NCBI GenBank assembly: GCA_036383955.1
Contig: DASVNH010000283.1
Span: 1 to 31,423 of the forward strand
DNA: 31,423 bases
From: JACQFK01 sp036383955
GTDB lineage: Bacteria; Planctomycetota; MHYJ01; JACPRB01
Reading direction: 5' to 3'
Shown here piece by piece: positions 7,564 to 14,500 of the stretch. Made by a program: the position numbers and the translations under genes. How positions within the stretch are numbered: the first letter of the stretch is position 1; each line of letters starts with the position of its first letter. The notes beneath the pieces are model-generated. The model searched no databases. It was not told the DNA's origin and saw only the letters and a list, made by a program, of their open reading frames with translations.

Positions 7564-9249
7564 ATGCGACTCGCCTGGGCCCTGCCCCTTCTCGCCGCCT
7601 GCGTGACGCCCGCCAGGGCCGACGATCCGCCCGCGCCGAATCCTCTCGTGCCGATGATCGAGCGCTATAGCGTCGACCTCCGCGCGCTGGAGCGCCTGCA
7701 CTCCACGCCCCTGTCGGCCGGACGGCGCGACCGCCTCCGCGTCCTCCACCAGGCCGCGCTGAAGGACGTCGACGCCCTCGACCTCGGCCCGCTGCCGGTC
7801 GACGCCCGGATCGACGCGGCGCTCTTCGCGAACCACCTCCGCCACCAGGTCTCCGAGCTGGAGCGCGAGGCCGTCCTCGACGCGGAGATCGCCCCGCTCG
7901 TGCCGTTCGCCGGCGCCATCGTCGCGCTCGAGGACGCGCGCCGGGAGATGAAGGACGTCGACGCCCCCCGCGCCGCCGGGACGCTGACCGAGCTCGCGAA
8001 GGCCGTGAAGGAGGCGCGGAAGGGAGTCGACGAAAAGAAGACCTCGCGGACGCTGGCGCGGCGGGCGTCGAAGCGCGTCGACGCCCTCCAGGAGGCCCTG
8101 GGCCGCTGGCATCGCTTCCACGCGGGCTACCACCCCGAATACACCTGGTGGTGCGCGAAGCCGTACGCGGAGGCGGACCGGGAGCTGGAGGAGTACCAGA
8201 CCTTTCTCGCGGAAAAAGTGGCGCGCCTGAAGGCGGAAGGGCCGGAGGGGCTGGTGGGCGACCCCCTGGGCCGCGAGGCGCTGCTGCGCGAGCTGGCCTA
8301 CGAGCGGATCGCCTACGGCCCGGAAGAGCTGCTCGCGGCGGCGGAGCGGCAGTTCGCCTGGTGCGAGGAGCGGCTGAAGGAAGCCTCCCGCGAGATGGGC
8401 TTCGACGACTGGGCGAAGGCGCTCGAGAAGGTCAAGACCGCCCACGTGCCGCCGGGGAAGCAGCCCGCGCTCATCCGCGACCTCGCCCGCGAGGCCGAGG
8501 AACTGATGGAGAAAAAAGACCTGCTCACCGTGCCGCCGCTCGCCAAGGAAGTCTGGCGCATGGAGATGATGTCGCCGGAGCGGCAGAAGTCGACGCCCTA
8601 CTTCACCGGCGGCGAGGTGATCAGCGTGTCGTTCCCGACGTCCGACATGCCGCACGACCTGAAGATGATGGTGATGCGGGGCAACAACATCCACTTCGCG
8701 CGCGCCACGGTCCAGCACGAGCTGATCCCGGGGCATCACCTGCAGATCTTCATGGCCGAGCGGCACCGGACGCACCGCCGGCTGTTCCGCACGGCCTTCC
8801 TGGTGGAGGGCTGGTGCCTGTACTGGGAGATGCGGCTCTGGGACTTGGGCTTCGCGCGCGGACCGGAGGACCGGATCGGGATGCTGTTCTGGCGCATGCA
8901 CCGCGCGGCGCGGATCATCACGACCCTGAAGTTCCACCTGGGGCAGATGCCGCCCGCGGAGATGGTCGACTTCCTGGTGAAGCGCGTCGGCCACGAGCCG
9001 TCGGGCGCCGAGGCGGAGGTCCGCCGCTACATCGGCGGCGACTACGGGCCGCTCTACCAGGTCGCCTACATGATGGGCGGCCTGCAGCTCCTCGCCCTCC
9101 ACAAGGAGCTGGTCGGCTCCGGCCGCCTGACCGAGCGCGCCTTCCATGACGCCGTGCTCCGAGAGAATTCGATTCCCATCGACCTCATCCGCGCGGGCCT
9201 GACGGGGGCGGCTCCGACGCCCTCCGCCTCCTGGAAGTTCCTGGACTGA
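7564..9249 (+). CDS. secreted DUF885-family metallopeptidase-like protein
   Basis: A protein of 561 residues. The ATG at 7564 is preferred over the in-frame TTG at 7555 because GAAAGG lies 9 bases before it and because it gives a clean signal peptide (MRLAWALPLLAACVTPARA, cleavage before DDPP). The DUF885 zinc site HELIPGHHLQ (H385, E386) is followed by FLVEGWCLYWE with E415. Other landmarks are GYHPEYTWW near 188 and a C-terminal YQVAYMMGG. DUF885 proteins are generally predicted exported peptidases of unknown specificity. Standing just after the hydroxyproline operon, it might supply peptides, but the long hairpin between them suggests its own transcription unit. Confidence 0.87.
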   Translation: MRLAWALPLLAACVTPARADDPPAPNPLVPMIERYSVDLRALERLHSTPLSAGRRDRLRVLHQAALKDVDALDLGPLPVDARIDAALFANHLRHQVSELEREAVLDAEIAPLVPFAGAIVALEDARREMKDVDAPRAAGTLTELAKAVKEARKGVDEKKTSRTLARRASKRVDALQEALGRWHRFHAGYHPEYTWWCAKPYAEADRELEEYQTFLAEKVARLKAEGPEGLVGDPLGREALLRELAYERIAYGPEELLAAAERQFAWCEERLKEASREMGFDDWAKALEKVKTAHVPPGKQPALIRDLAREAEELMEKKDLLTVPPLAKEVWRMEMMSPERQKSTPYFTGGEVISVSFPTSDMPHDLKMMVMRGNNIHFARATVQHELIPGHHLQIFMAERHRTHRRLFRTAFLVEGWCLYWEMRLWDLGFARGPEDRIGMLFWRMHRAARIITTLKFHLGQMPPAEMVDFLVKRVGHEPSGAEAEVRRYIGGDYGPLYQVAYMMGGLQLLALHKELVGSGRLTERAFHDAVLRENSIPIDLIRAGLTGAAPTPSASWKFLD

Positions 9250-9266
9250 GCGAACTTTCGCGGGGG

Positions 9267-9285
9267 ACGTCGTACATAGCGACGT
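9267..9285. promoter_or_regulatory. short inverted repeat upstream of the Ala-rich gene
   Basis: ACGTCG-TACATAG-CGACGT has 6-bp arms and a 7-bp spacer and lies 17 bp before the next ATG, just before the GGAGGA ribosome site. It could be an operator or a small hairpin. Only one copy is seen. Confidence 0.35.
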
Positions 9286-9301
9286 TCGGAGGACCCCGCC
9301 C

Positions 9302-9793
9302 ATGAAACGAACGCCCACGCTCCGCGAACGTCTCGCCCGCGTCATCCGCGGCACCGGCGAATTCGTGGATTCGACGGCCCAGGCCGCCGCCGACGCCGTC
9401 GAGCGCGACGGCCCCGCGCGCGCCGCCCGCAACGCGTTCAAGGCGATGGTGGAAATGGGCCGCGACGTCGGCCAGGCGGCGGGCGTGCTCGCCGTCCGTC
9501 TCGTCCGCGGCTCCCGCGTGAAGGGCGGATCCGCGCTGGACGCGATCAAGCGGGCGTCCAAGGCGGTCGTCGGCGACACGATCCGGATGGGAGGCGACGC
9601 GGCGCGCGCCGCGAGCGGCTTCGCCAAGGGCGCCCTGTCCGGGGCCAAGGAGATCGGGGTCGACGCCGCCAAGGCGGCGGGCGCCGCCGCGATGGGCGCC
9701 CTCGAGGCCGCCGAAGAGGCGGGCGCCCACGTCGCCGAGCGGGTCCGGAAGGCGCTGGGCGCGGACGTCGGGACCAAGAAGCGTCGGAGGTAA
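9302..9793 (+). CDS. Ala-rich basic helical protein (phasin/LEA-like), unknown function
   Basis: A protein of 163 residues with a strong GGAGGA ribosome site. It is Ala- and Gly-rich with regularly spaced Lys, Arg, Asp and Glu (for example AAKAAGAAAMGALEAAEEAG), has no strong membrane segment and ends in a basic KKRRR tail. The repeated amphipathic pattern resembles phasins, LEA-type desiccation proteins or nucleoid-associated proteins, but no diagnostic motif settles it. It lies 4 bp upstream of the PP2C phosphatase gene and is probably cotranscribed, so it may be a stress protein or even a phosphoprotein partner; that is inference from position alone. Confidence 0.65.
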   Translation: MKRTPTLRERLARVIRGTGEFVDSTAQAAADAVERDGPARAARNAFKAMVEMGRDVGQAAGVLAVRLVRGSRVKGGSALDAIKRASKAVVGDTIRMGGDAARAASGFAKGALSGAKEIGVDAAKAAGAAAMGALEAAEEAGAHVAERVRKALGADVGTKKRRR

Positions 9794-9797
9794 TCGC

Positions 9798-10652
9798 ATG
9801 CCGGACACGCGGACCGCGGGAAGGGCGAAGCGGGGCCGGGACGGCGGATCCGAGGGCCTCTTTCACCAGATCGAGTGCCACGCCACCAGCGAGATGGGCG
9901 CGGCCCGGCCGGTGAACGAAGACCAGTACCTGCTCGTGCCGCTCACGCCGTCGACACCCGGCGCCGAGCCCGCGTACCTCTTCGCGGTGGCCGACGGCCT
10001 GGGCGGCGCGCCGGCGGGCGATCGGGCCAGCCTGATCGCCACGCGCACGCTGTTCAAGGCCCTGCGGGAGCCGTGGTCCGATCCGGGCGAGGCGCTCAAG
10101 GCGGCCGTGCTGCGCTGCCAGAGCGAGATCGACGCGCACGCGGAGCGGCATCCCGAGCGCCACGGCATGGCGACGACCCTCACGGCGGCCCTCGTGCTCT
10201 GGCCGCGGGTCTACATCGTCCACGTCGGCGACAGCCGCTGCTACGCGCTGCGGCCGTCGGGCGCCGAACGCGTCACGTCCGACCAGACCATCGCCGAGCG
10301 GATGGCGCGGATCGGCGTGATCCGCCCGGAGCAGGTGGCGAGCAGCCGGTGGAAGAACGTGCTGGCGAACGTCATCGGGGGCAGCTCGCCGGACGTGTCG
10401 CCCGAGCTGTACACGACGACGCTCCACTGGGGCGACGCCCTGCTGCTCGCGACCGACGGCGTGACCGACGTGATCAAGGACGAGGAGATCCTGGCCCTGA
10501 CGCGGGAGCGGGGCTCCGCGGAAACGGTCTGCCGCCGGCTGATCCGGACGGCCCAGGAGCGCGGAGGCAAGGACGACCGCACCGTCGTCTTCGCGCGCTT
10601 CGGCCGCTCGCCGGCCTGGCGCAAGCTTCGCGACATCCTGCTGGGACCCTGA
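9798..10652 (+). CDS. PP2C-family Ser/Thr protein phosphatase
   Basis: A protein of 284 residues. The PPM motifs are intact and in order: RPVNEDQ (about 38-44), the metal-binding VADGLGG (about 66-72), GMATTL (about 120), VHVGDSRCY (about 138-146), LLATDGVTDVI with its metal Asp (about 217-227) and GGKDDRTVV near the C-terminus. No membrane segment is visible, so it should be cytosolic. It dephosphorylates Ser/Thr phosphoproteins with Mn or Mg; the matching kinase is not in the window. It probably forms a two-gene unit with the Ala-rich protein and is closed by the AAATCCC hairpin. Confidence 0.93.
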   Translation: MPDTRTAGRAKRGRDGGSEGLFHQIECHATSEMGAARPVNEDQYLLVPLTPSTPGAEPAYLFAVADGLGGAPAGDRASLIATRTLFKALREPWSDPGEALKAAVLRCQSEIDAHAERHPERHGMATTLTAALVLWPRVYIVHVGDSRCYALRPSGAERVTSDQTIAERMARIGVIRPEQVASSRWKNVLANVIGGSSPDVSPELYTTTLHWGDALLLATDGVTDVIKDEEILALTRERGSAETVCRRLIRTAQERGGKDDRTVVFARFGRSPAWRKLRDILLGP

Positions 10653-10656
10653 ACGG

Positions 10657-10714
10657 AAATCCCAAATCCCAACTCCCAAATCCCAACGGGTCCACGTGTT
10701 GGGATTTGGGATTT
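10657..10714. terminator. hairpin with AAATCCC-repeat arms between convergent genes
   Basis: The left side is AAATCCCAAATCCCAA followed by two further imperfect repeat units. The right arm (10699-10714) is the exact reverse complement TTGGGATTTGGGATTT, giving a 16-bp stem. It fills the gap between the convergent PP2C and Rrf2-like genes and could serve as a bidirectional terminator. The tandem-repeat arms allow several stem registers. Confidence 0.7.
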
Positions 10715-10717
10715 CGT

Positions 10718-11098
10718 CTAGGGCAGGGACGGCATCTCCGCCCGGAGATCCGCGAGGGTGTGGCGGCGGAAGAGCTCGATGAGGTTCTCGTTCGCCTCGC
10801 GGTAGAGCGGGGAAAGCTCCGGCGGGTAGAGCTCGGGGTGGTCGGGGCGCGCCGCGCCCAGGGCGACCAGGGCGTCGAACACGGTGACGTCGCCGGCGGG
10901 ACGAGTGAGCGCCCAGCCCTTGTGCCCGGCGGCCGCGATGAGCCCCGCGGCTTTCAGCTCGCGGATCAGCGCGGCGGCGCGGCCCGGCGGGACGTGGAGC
11001 TCGCGGGCCAGGCCGCCGGCCGAGAGCGGCTGGTCGTCGCGTGAAAAGGCGGCGAGCGCCTGGAGACCTCGTGTCGCCGACCAAGGCAGGTCGAACAT
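10718..11098 (-). CDS. Rrf2-family transcriptional regulator without Fe-S cysteines
   Basis: A protein of 126 residues. The ATG at 11098 has GGGAGGA five bases upstream and starts the usual Rrf2 N-terminus (MFDLPWSATRGLQALAAF); an ATG five codons earlier has no such site. The winged helix includes LARELHVPPGRAAALIRELKAAGLI and the wing GHKGWALTRP. There is no cysteine at all, so it cannot bind the Fe-S cluster used by IscR, NsrR or RsrR and must sense something else or act constitutively. It is the last gene of the hemerythrin operon and may regulate that operon. Confidence 0.82.
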   Translation of the reverse strand: MFDLPWSATRGLQALAAFSRDDQPLSAGGLARELHVPPGRAAALIRELKAAGLIAAAGHKGWALTRPAGDVTVFDALVALGAARPDHPELYPPELSPLYREANENLIELFRRHTLADLRAEMPSLP

Positions 11099-11109
11099 GG
11101 GTCCTCCCT

Positions 11110-11211
11110 TCATTTGCCGGCACGGCGCAGCAGATCTTCCCGGATCGCCAGGACGAGGAACGTTCCCGCCAGGGATCCGAGGATGATCCAGCCGAAAAAT
11201 TCGGGGGCCAT
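11110..11211 (-). CDS. 33-residue single-span membrane protein
   Basis: A short ORF starting MAPEFFGWIILGSLAG, with one hydrophobic helix (about residues 6-23) and a charged C-terminal tail ending REDLLRRAGK. A GGAGAT ribosome site precedes the ATG. The start lies 2 bp after the 86-residue gene and the ORF stops just before the Rrf2-like gene, so all three are tightly coupled. Its size recalls small accessory subunits of respiratory complexes (CydX or CcoS-like), but no such partner is in the window and I do not recognise the family. Confidence 0.6.
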   Translation of the reverse strand: MAPEFFGWIILGSLAGTFLVLAIREDLLRRAGK

Positions 11212-11213
11212 GG

Positions 11214-11474
11214 CTATCTCCTTCGAAACGGAGCCAGCTGGGACGAATGGACGTCGCGAGCGGCCAGGGCCTCGGCGAGGTCGTAGAGGTCGAAGCCGGG
11301 GCCGACGTCCTGGATCTCGCGAAGGGAGGCGTCGATCTGCTCCGACGTCCCCACGAAGTAGCCGCGCTGGTCCAGCAGGGCGAGAAACGCCCCCCGGACC
11401 TCCTCGAGCCCGCCGTCCGCGGTGCCCAGGCGGCGGGCGGCCTCGACGGCCTTCCGGACGTCGCCTCGCTTCAT
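11214..11474 (-). CDS. small hypothetical protein (86 aa)
   Basis: The ATG at 11474 follows GGAGGAGCGG. The frame is open further upstream, but that part overlaps the pseudo-receiver gene and is Arg/Pro-rich, so the short form is preferred. The protein is helical and acidic, with the notable segments DQRGYFVGTSEQIDASLREI and FDLYDLAEALAARDVHS, and no membrane span or cysteine. Family and function are unknown. It is carried in the GGDEF-hemerythrin operon. Confidence 0.6.
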   Translation of the reverse strand: MKRGDVRKAVEAARRLGTADGGLEEVRGAFLALLDQRGYFVGTSEQIDASLREIQDVGPGFDLYDLAEALAARDVHSSQLAPFRRR

Positions 11475-11514
11475 CCGCTCCTCCAGCTCGAAGACCCGCT
11501 GGGACGGAGATCGA

Positions 11515-11898
11515 TCAACGCCTCGTCGCACGGTAGACGGAGAGCAAGCGGGAGGCCATCCGAACGTCACGGCCGCCGGGCCAGCCGCGCGTGGAGTTTT
11601 CCAGGGGGCGCGGGGATTCCTTCTCCGCGACCCGCCGCAGGGGGGCCGCCAGCTCGGCCGGGTCGCGGAACACCGCCAGCGGGACGTCGAAGGTGTCCCA
11701 GCGGTCCCGGAGCGACGCGGCCCAGGGGTGGCCGGCGCAGTCCGGATCCGAGGCGACCAGGTCGAACGGGTGGAGATGGAGATGGACCATCGCGTCGCCC
11801 GGCCCGCGGGCGCCGACCACGTGATGGCCCAGGGCCACCAGCATCCGGCGAGCCCGCTCCAGCAGACCGCGGTCGGAGGCGACGACCAGAATCCACAT
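11515..11898 (-). CDS. degenerate CheY-like (pseudo-receiver) protein
   Basis: A protein of 127 residues with a receiver-like beginning, MWILVVASDRGLLERARRML, and a second strand ending FDLVASDPD, where Asp51 occupies the phosphoacceptor place. The acidic pair near the N-terminus is reduced to one Asp (D9), and the conserved Thr/Ser and Lys of the receiver are not recognisable, so phosphorylation is doubtful. It starts 1 bp after the hemerythrin stop. It may be a signalling adaptor in an operon that also contains a diguanylate cyclase. Confidence in the fold is moderate. Confidence 0.6.
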   Translation of the reverse strand: MWILVVASDRGLLERARRMLVALGHHVVGARGPGDAMVHLHLHPFDLVASDPDCAGHPWAASLRDRWDTFDVPLAVFRDPAELAAPLRRVAEKESPRPLENSTRGWPGGRDVRMASRLLSVYRATRR

Positions 11899-11899
11899 C

Positions 11900-12346
11900 C
11901 TAGCCCTCCTCCGTCCAGTGCAGGCCGATGCGGCGGAGCAGGCGGTCCGTCGTCTCGGGCGGCAGGCGGCCGATCAGGACGTCGATGGCCCGCTCCTCGC
12001 GCCGGAGATGCTTGAGGAGGGTTTCGAGGCAGGCCAGGGCGACGTCCGCCGCGCCGTCGTAGTCTTCCGCCGACATCCGCTGCGCCAGGCGGGAGGCGAG
12101 GTCGCGGAGCCGCGCGTGCTCCTTGCGCAGGGGATCCAGCACGGGGTCCGCGTCGAGTTTCGCTTCCCGCAGGGTGGGGAAGACCCGCTCCTCCTCGTGC
12201 CGCAGGTGGTCGGCCAGCGCGTCGATGAAGGCGTCCGCGGACGCGTGCGGCTCGTTCTCGAGGAAGGGCCGCGGACCCATGCGGAGGTAGCCGTAGAGCG
12301 CCGCCAAGGCGTCGGCCAGGCGGCCGTCGCGCGTGAGCGTCTTCAT
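11900..12346 (-). CDS. hemerythrin-like HHE-domain protein
   Basis: A protein of 148 residues. Candidate di-iron ligands follow the hemerythrin pattern: H34, H47 with E51 (HLRHEEERVF), H77 (KEHARL) and H113 with E117 (KHLRREERAI). The protein is all-helical and soluble. Bacterial relatives bind O2 or NO or protect and repair iron centres under oxidative or nitrosative stress. The ATG overlaps the GGDEF stop (ATGA), with GGAG seven bases upstream. The pairing with c-di-GMP synthesis and a redox-type regulator family suggests an oxygen- or NO-linked response. Confidence 0.85.
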   Translation of the reverse strand: MKTLTRDGRLADALAALYGYLRMGPRPFLENEPHASADAFIDALADHLRHEEERVFPTLREAKLDADPVLDPLRKEHARLRDLASRLAQRMSAEDYDGAADVALACLETLLKHLRREERAIDVLIGRLPPETTDRLLRRIGLHWTEEG

Positions 12347-13110
12347 GACTTACTCCTCTCGCGGACTTTGGTGGCCCGCTTGACGTCGTACAGGCGGGCG
12401 TCGGCGGTCTCGATCAGGGCCGACGCCGTGCGGCCGTCTTCGGGGAAGCGAGCGACGCCCGCGCTGACCGAGAGGCCGGTCTCGCGCCGCGTCATCGCGG
12501 CGGCGCGCTCCACGAGCGCGTCTTCCAGCGCCAGCGCGCCGTGGGCCACCAGCAGGAACTCGTCGCCGCCGTAGCGGCCGAGGACGTCGCCCTGCCGGAC
12601 GACCCGGCGCAGCGCGGCCGCGGTCTTCTTGAGGATGAGGTCGCCCGCCGGATGGCCCTGTTCGTCGTTGATCTTCTTGAATCCGTCCAGGTCGAACATG
12701 ACGACGGCGAGCGGCTCGCCGCCGCGGGAGGCGCGGGCGAGGCTGACGTCGAGCTCCTCCATCACGCGCCGGCGGTTGGCGAGGTCCGTCAGGGGGTCGG
12801 TCGTCGCGAGCCGCTGCAGCTCCCCGATCAGCCGCCGATTCTCCCGCTCGAGGTCGTGGCGCAGGCTGCCCATGGCGCCGAACACGGCCGCGAAGAGGAG
12901 CGGGTGCAGGAGGAAGAAGAACTGGATGGGATGGTCCGCGAAGACGTCCTGGAGCCGGCGGCCCTCCGCGCCGAGCGCCAGGTCGAACACGATGGAAAAG
13001 AACGGCACCGGCAGGCCCCAGGCCAGGCCGAACCAGAGATACGGGTTATTCCTCGGGTCGTAGGAATAAACCCGGCCGAAGGCCGCCAGGTACGCTTTGA
13101 CGAGCCCCAT
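12343..13110 (-). CDS. membrane diguanylate cyclase (GGDEF)
   Basis: A protein of 255 residues from the ATG at 13110; the open frame extends further upstream only through the hexamer repeats. Two hydrophobic helices (about 26-44 and 61-80) anchor it, then a short coiled region leads to a GGDEF domain with FDLDGFKKIND (about 139-149) and an intact GGDEF active site (181-185). The allosteric I-site RQGD lies at 172-175, so product inhibition is expected. It makes cyclic di-GMP. A sigma-54 promoter (13122-13137) sits so close that its transcript should be nearly leaderless. It heads the operon with hemerythrin, pseudo-receiver, two small proteins and the Rrf2-like regulator. Confidence 0.9.
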   Translation of the reverse strand: MGLVKAYLAAFGRVYSYDPRNNPYLWFGLAWGLPVPFFSIVFDLALGAEGRRLQDVFADHPIQFFFLLHPLLFAAVFGAMGSLRHDLERENRRLIGELQRLATTDPLTDLANRRRVMEELDVSLARASRGGEPLAVVMFDLDGFKKINDEQGHPAGDLILKKTAAALRRVVRQGDVLGRYGGDEFLLVAHGALALEDALVERAAAMTRRETGLSVSAGVARFPEDGRTASALIETADARLYDVKRATKVRERSKS

Positions 13111-13121
13111 GGCGTGGATTA

Positions 13122-13137
13122 AGCAAGCGCCGGGCCA
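13122..13137 (-). promoter_or_regulatory. sigma-54 promoter of the GGDEF-hemerythrin operon
   Basis: On the minus strand the sequence TGGCCCGGCGCTTGCT fits the -24/-12 pattern TGGCAC-N5-TTGCW with GG and GC correctly 10 bases apart. The start site would fall near 13111, one base from the GGDEF ATG. No copy of the USP-type palindrome lies within about 200 bp upstream. Confidence 0.7.
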
Positions 13138-13139
13138 AC

Positions 13140-13258
13140 GACCGGACCCGGAACCGGAACCGGAACCGGACCCGGCGAAAGACCAGGACCAGGACGTCCC
13201 CCTTGGGGGGGAAGGGGGGGACGAGGTTCCGGTTCCGGTTCCGGTTCCGGGTCCGGTC
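13140..13258. repeat. 28-bp perfect inverted repeat with GGAACC-repeat arms
   Basis: The left arm 13140-13167 (GACCGGACCC then GGAACC units) is exactly complementary to 13231-13258 (GGTTCC units then GGGTCCGGTC). The right arm carries one additional GGTTCC unit. The loop contains GACCAGGACCAGGACG, the same hexamer as the 7419 element, and a CCCCCTTGGGGGGG core. The right arm overlaps the stop of the receiver gene and the left arm abuts the GGDEF sigma-54 -24 box, so it could terminate one transcript and insulate the next. Confidence 0.88.
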
Positions 13259-13628
13259 AAGGGAGATGGCTGGCCAGCATGTCGCGCAGGACCTCGAGCG
13301 AAAACGGCTTGGGAAGATAGGCCTCCGCGCGGACGCCGAACGCGTCGCGGGCCGCGCGATCGTGGTCGTACGCCGTCATCACGAAGACCTTGAGGCCGGG
13401 ACGGATCCGACGCGCCTGGCGCGCCAGCTCCAGCCCGTCCATGCCGGGGAGGCGGACGTCCACCAGCAGGCCGTCGAGGCGCGCCGGCCCCTCGAGGGTC
13501 CGCAGCGCCTTCTCGGCCGTCGCGGCCAGCCGGACGCGGGCGAGCCCCTTCAGGGCCTCGCGGACGGACCAGCGGACGAGCTTCTCGTCCTCGACCACCA
13601 GCAGCGCCGGACGTCCGTTCCTCGTCAT
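13257..13628 (-). CDS. single-domain response regulator (CheY-like)
   Basis: A protein of 123 residues consisting only of a receiver: acidic pocket VVEDE (about 11-15), phosphoacceptor Asp57 in GLLVDVRLPGMDGLEL, Thr85 and Lys107 (LPKPF). The start ATG overlaps the USP stop (ATGA); the longer open frame upstream is antisense-like Arg/Pro sequence. Its N-terminus (VVEDEKLVRWSVREAL) closely matches that of the NtrC-type activator at 17182 (VVDDEKLIRWSLRERL), suggesting it shares the same kinase, perhaps as a phosphate sink or a non-transcriptional branch. It is the third gene of a USP-USP-receiver operon. Confidence 0.88.
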   Translation of the reverse strand: MTRNGRPALLVVEDEKLVRWSVREALKGLARVRLAATAEKALRTLEGPARLDGLLVDVRLPGMDGLELARQARRIRPGLKVFVMTAYDHDRAARDAFGVRAEAYLPKPFSLEVLRDMLASHLP

Positions 13629-14497
13629 GCGGGCCGCGCCGCTTCTTTCGGCGCGCGGGCGGGAACGACCAGCAGGGGGATGTCGGCGGCCCGCAGCACG
13701 TTTTCCGTCACGCTGCCGAAGAGCCAGCGGACCGGGCCGGAACGCCCGTGCGTCGCCATGACCAGGAGGTCGGCGGCGTTCGTGCGGCAGGCGGCGAGGA
13801 TCTCCGCGGCGGGATCGCCTTCCCGCACCGCCGTCGTGACGGGCACGGTGTGCTCGCGGAGGAGGCGCTCGACGTCCTCCAGCGGCCGCTCGGGGAGGAG
13901 CCAGTGGGGATTCGGGCCCGGCGGCTCGTGTACGTAGAGGAGCGTGACGCGCGCGTCGAGCGGGCGCACGAGGTCGAGCACCAGCGGCACCACGCGGAGG
14001 GAGTGTTCGCTGCCGTCGAGGGGCACGAGGATCGAGTGGAACGGCGTGTTCTCGGTCCGTCCGCGCGACGGGCCGTCGATCGGCGGCGGGAACGAGCGGA
14101 GGAGGAACACGGGCGACGGGGAGGCCCGCAGCACGGTCTCGGCGACGCTGCCGATGACGAGGCGGGACAGGCCGGTGCGTCCGTGGGTGGACAGGACGGT
14201 GAGCGAGACGTTCTCCTCCCGGGCGACGCGGAGGATGGTGGCGGCGGCGCCGCCGGGGCGCACGATCGCGCGGGCCCGACGTCCTTCGTTCATGAGCAGG
14301 AACGTGAGGCGGCGGGTGTAGCGCTCGGCTTCGGCCTCGTAGGCCGGGGCCATGACGCTGACGTCGGGCGAGGTCGCGTCGAGGACGCGGAGAAGGAGGA
14401 TCTCCGCCGAGCGCCCGAGGAGGAGGCGCCGGAGATGGGGCAGGACGCGCTCGGCGGTTTCGGATCCGTCCAGGGGCACCAGCACGCGTTCCAGCAC
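13625..14497 (-). CDS. tandem universal stress protein (UspA x2), USP-A
   Basis: A protein of 290 residues with two UspA domains (about 1-135 and 150-282). Each begins with a VLVPLDGSE or ILVPLDGSE strand. Both nucleotide loops are intact: STHGRTGLSRLVIGSVAE and ATHGRSGPVRWLFGSVTE, so both halves should bind ATP. Soluble; family members act in stress survival and growth arrest. It follows USP-B after 3 bp and precedes the receiver gene, all from the sigma-54 promoter at 15399-15414. Confidence 0.93.
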   Translation of the reverse strand: MLERVLVPLDGSETAERVLPHLRRLLLGRSAEILLLRVLDATSPDVSVMAPAYEAEAERYTRRLTFLLMNEGRRARAIVRPGGAAATILRVAREENVSLTVLSTHGRTGLSRLVIGSVAETVLRASPSPVFLLRSFPPPIDGPSRGRTENTPFHSILVPLDGSEHSLRVVPLVLDLVRPLDARVTLLYVHEPPGPNPHWLLPERPLEDVERLLREHTVPVTTAVREGDPAAEILAACRTNAADLLVMATHGRSGPVRWLFGSVTENVLRAADIPLLVVPARAPKEAARPA

Positions 14498-14500
14498 GGC

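Noticed and set aside
7039..9777. Long open frame antisense to the zincin and DUF885 genes
   Set aside because: It is a high-GC shadow: Arg/Pro/Ala-rich, without domain features and opposite genes with clear motifs.
10657..10714. AAATCCC repeats resembling a telomeric tract
   Set aside because: Only a few units, arranged as an inverted repeat between two convergent genes, which fits a hairpin rather than a chromosome end.
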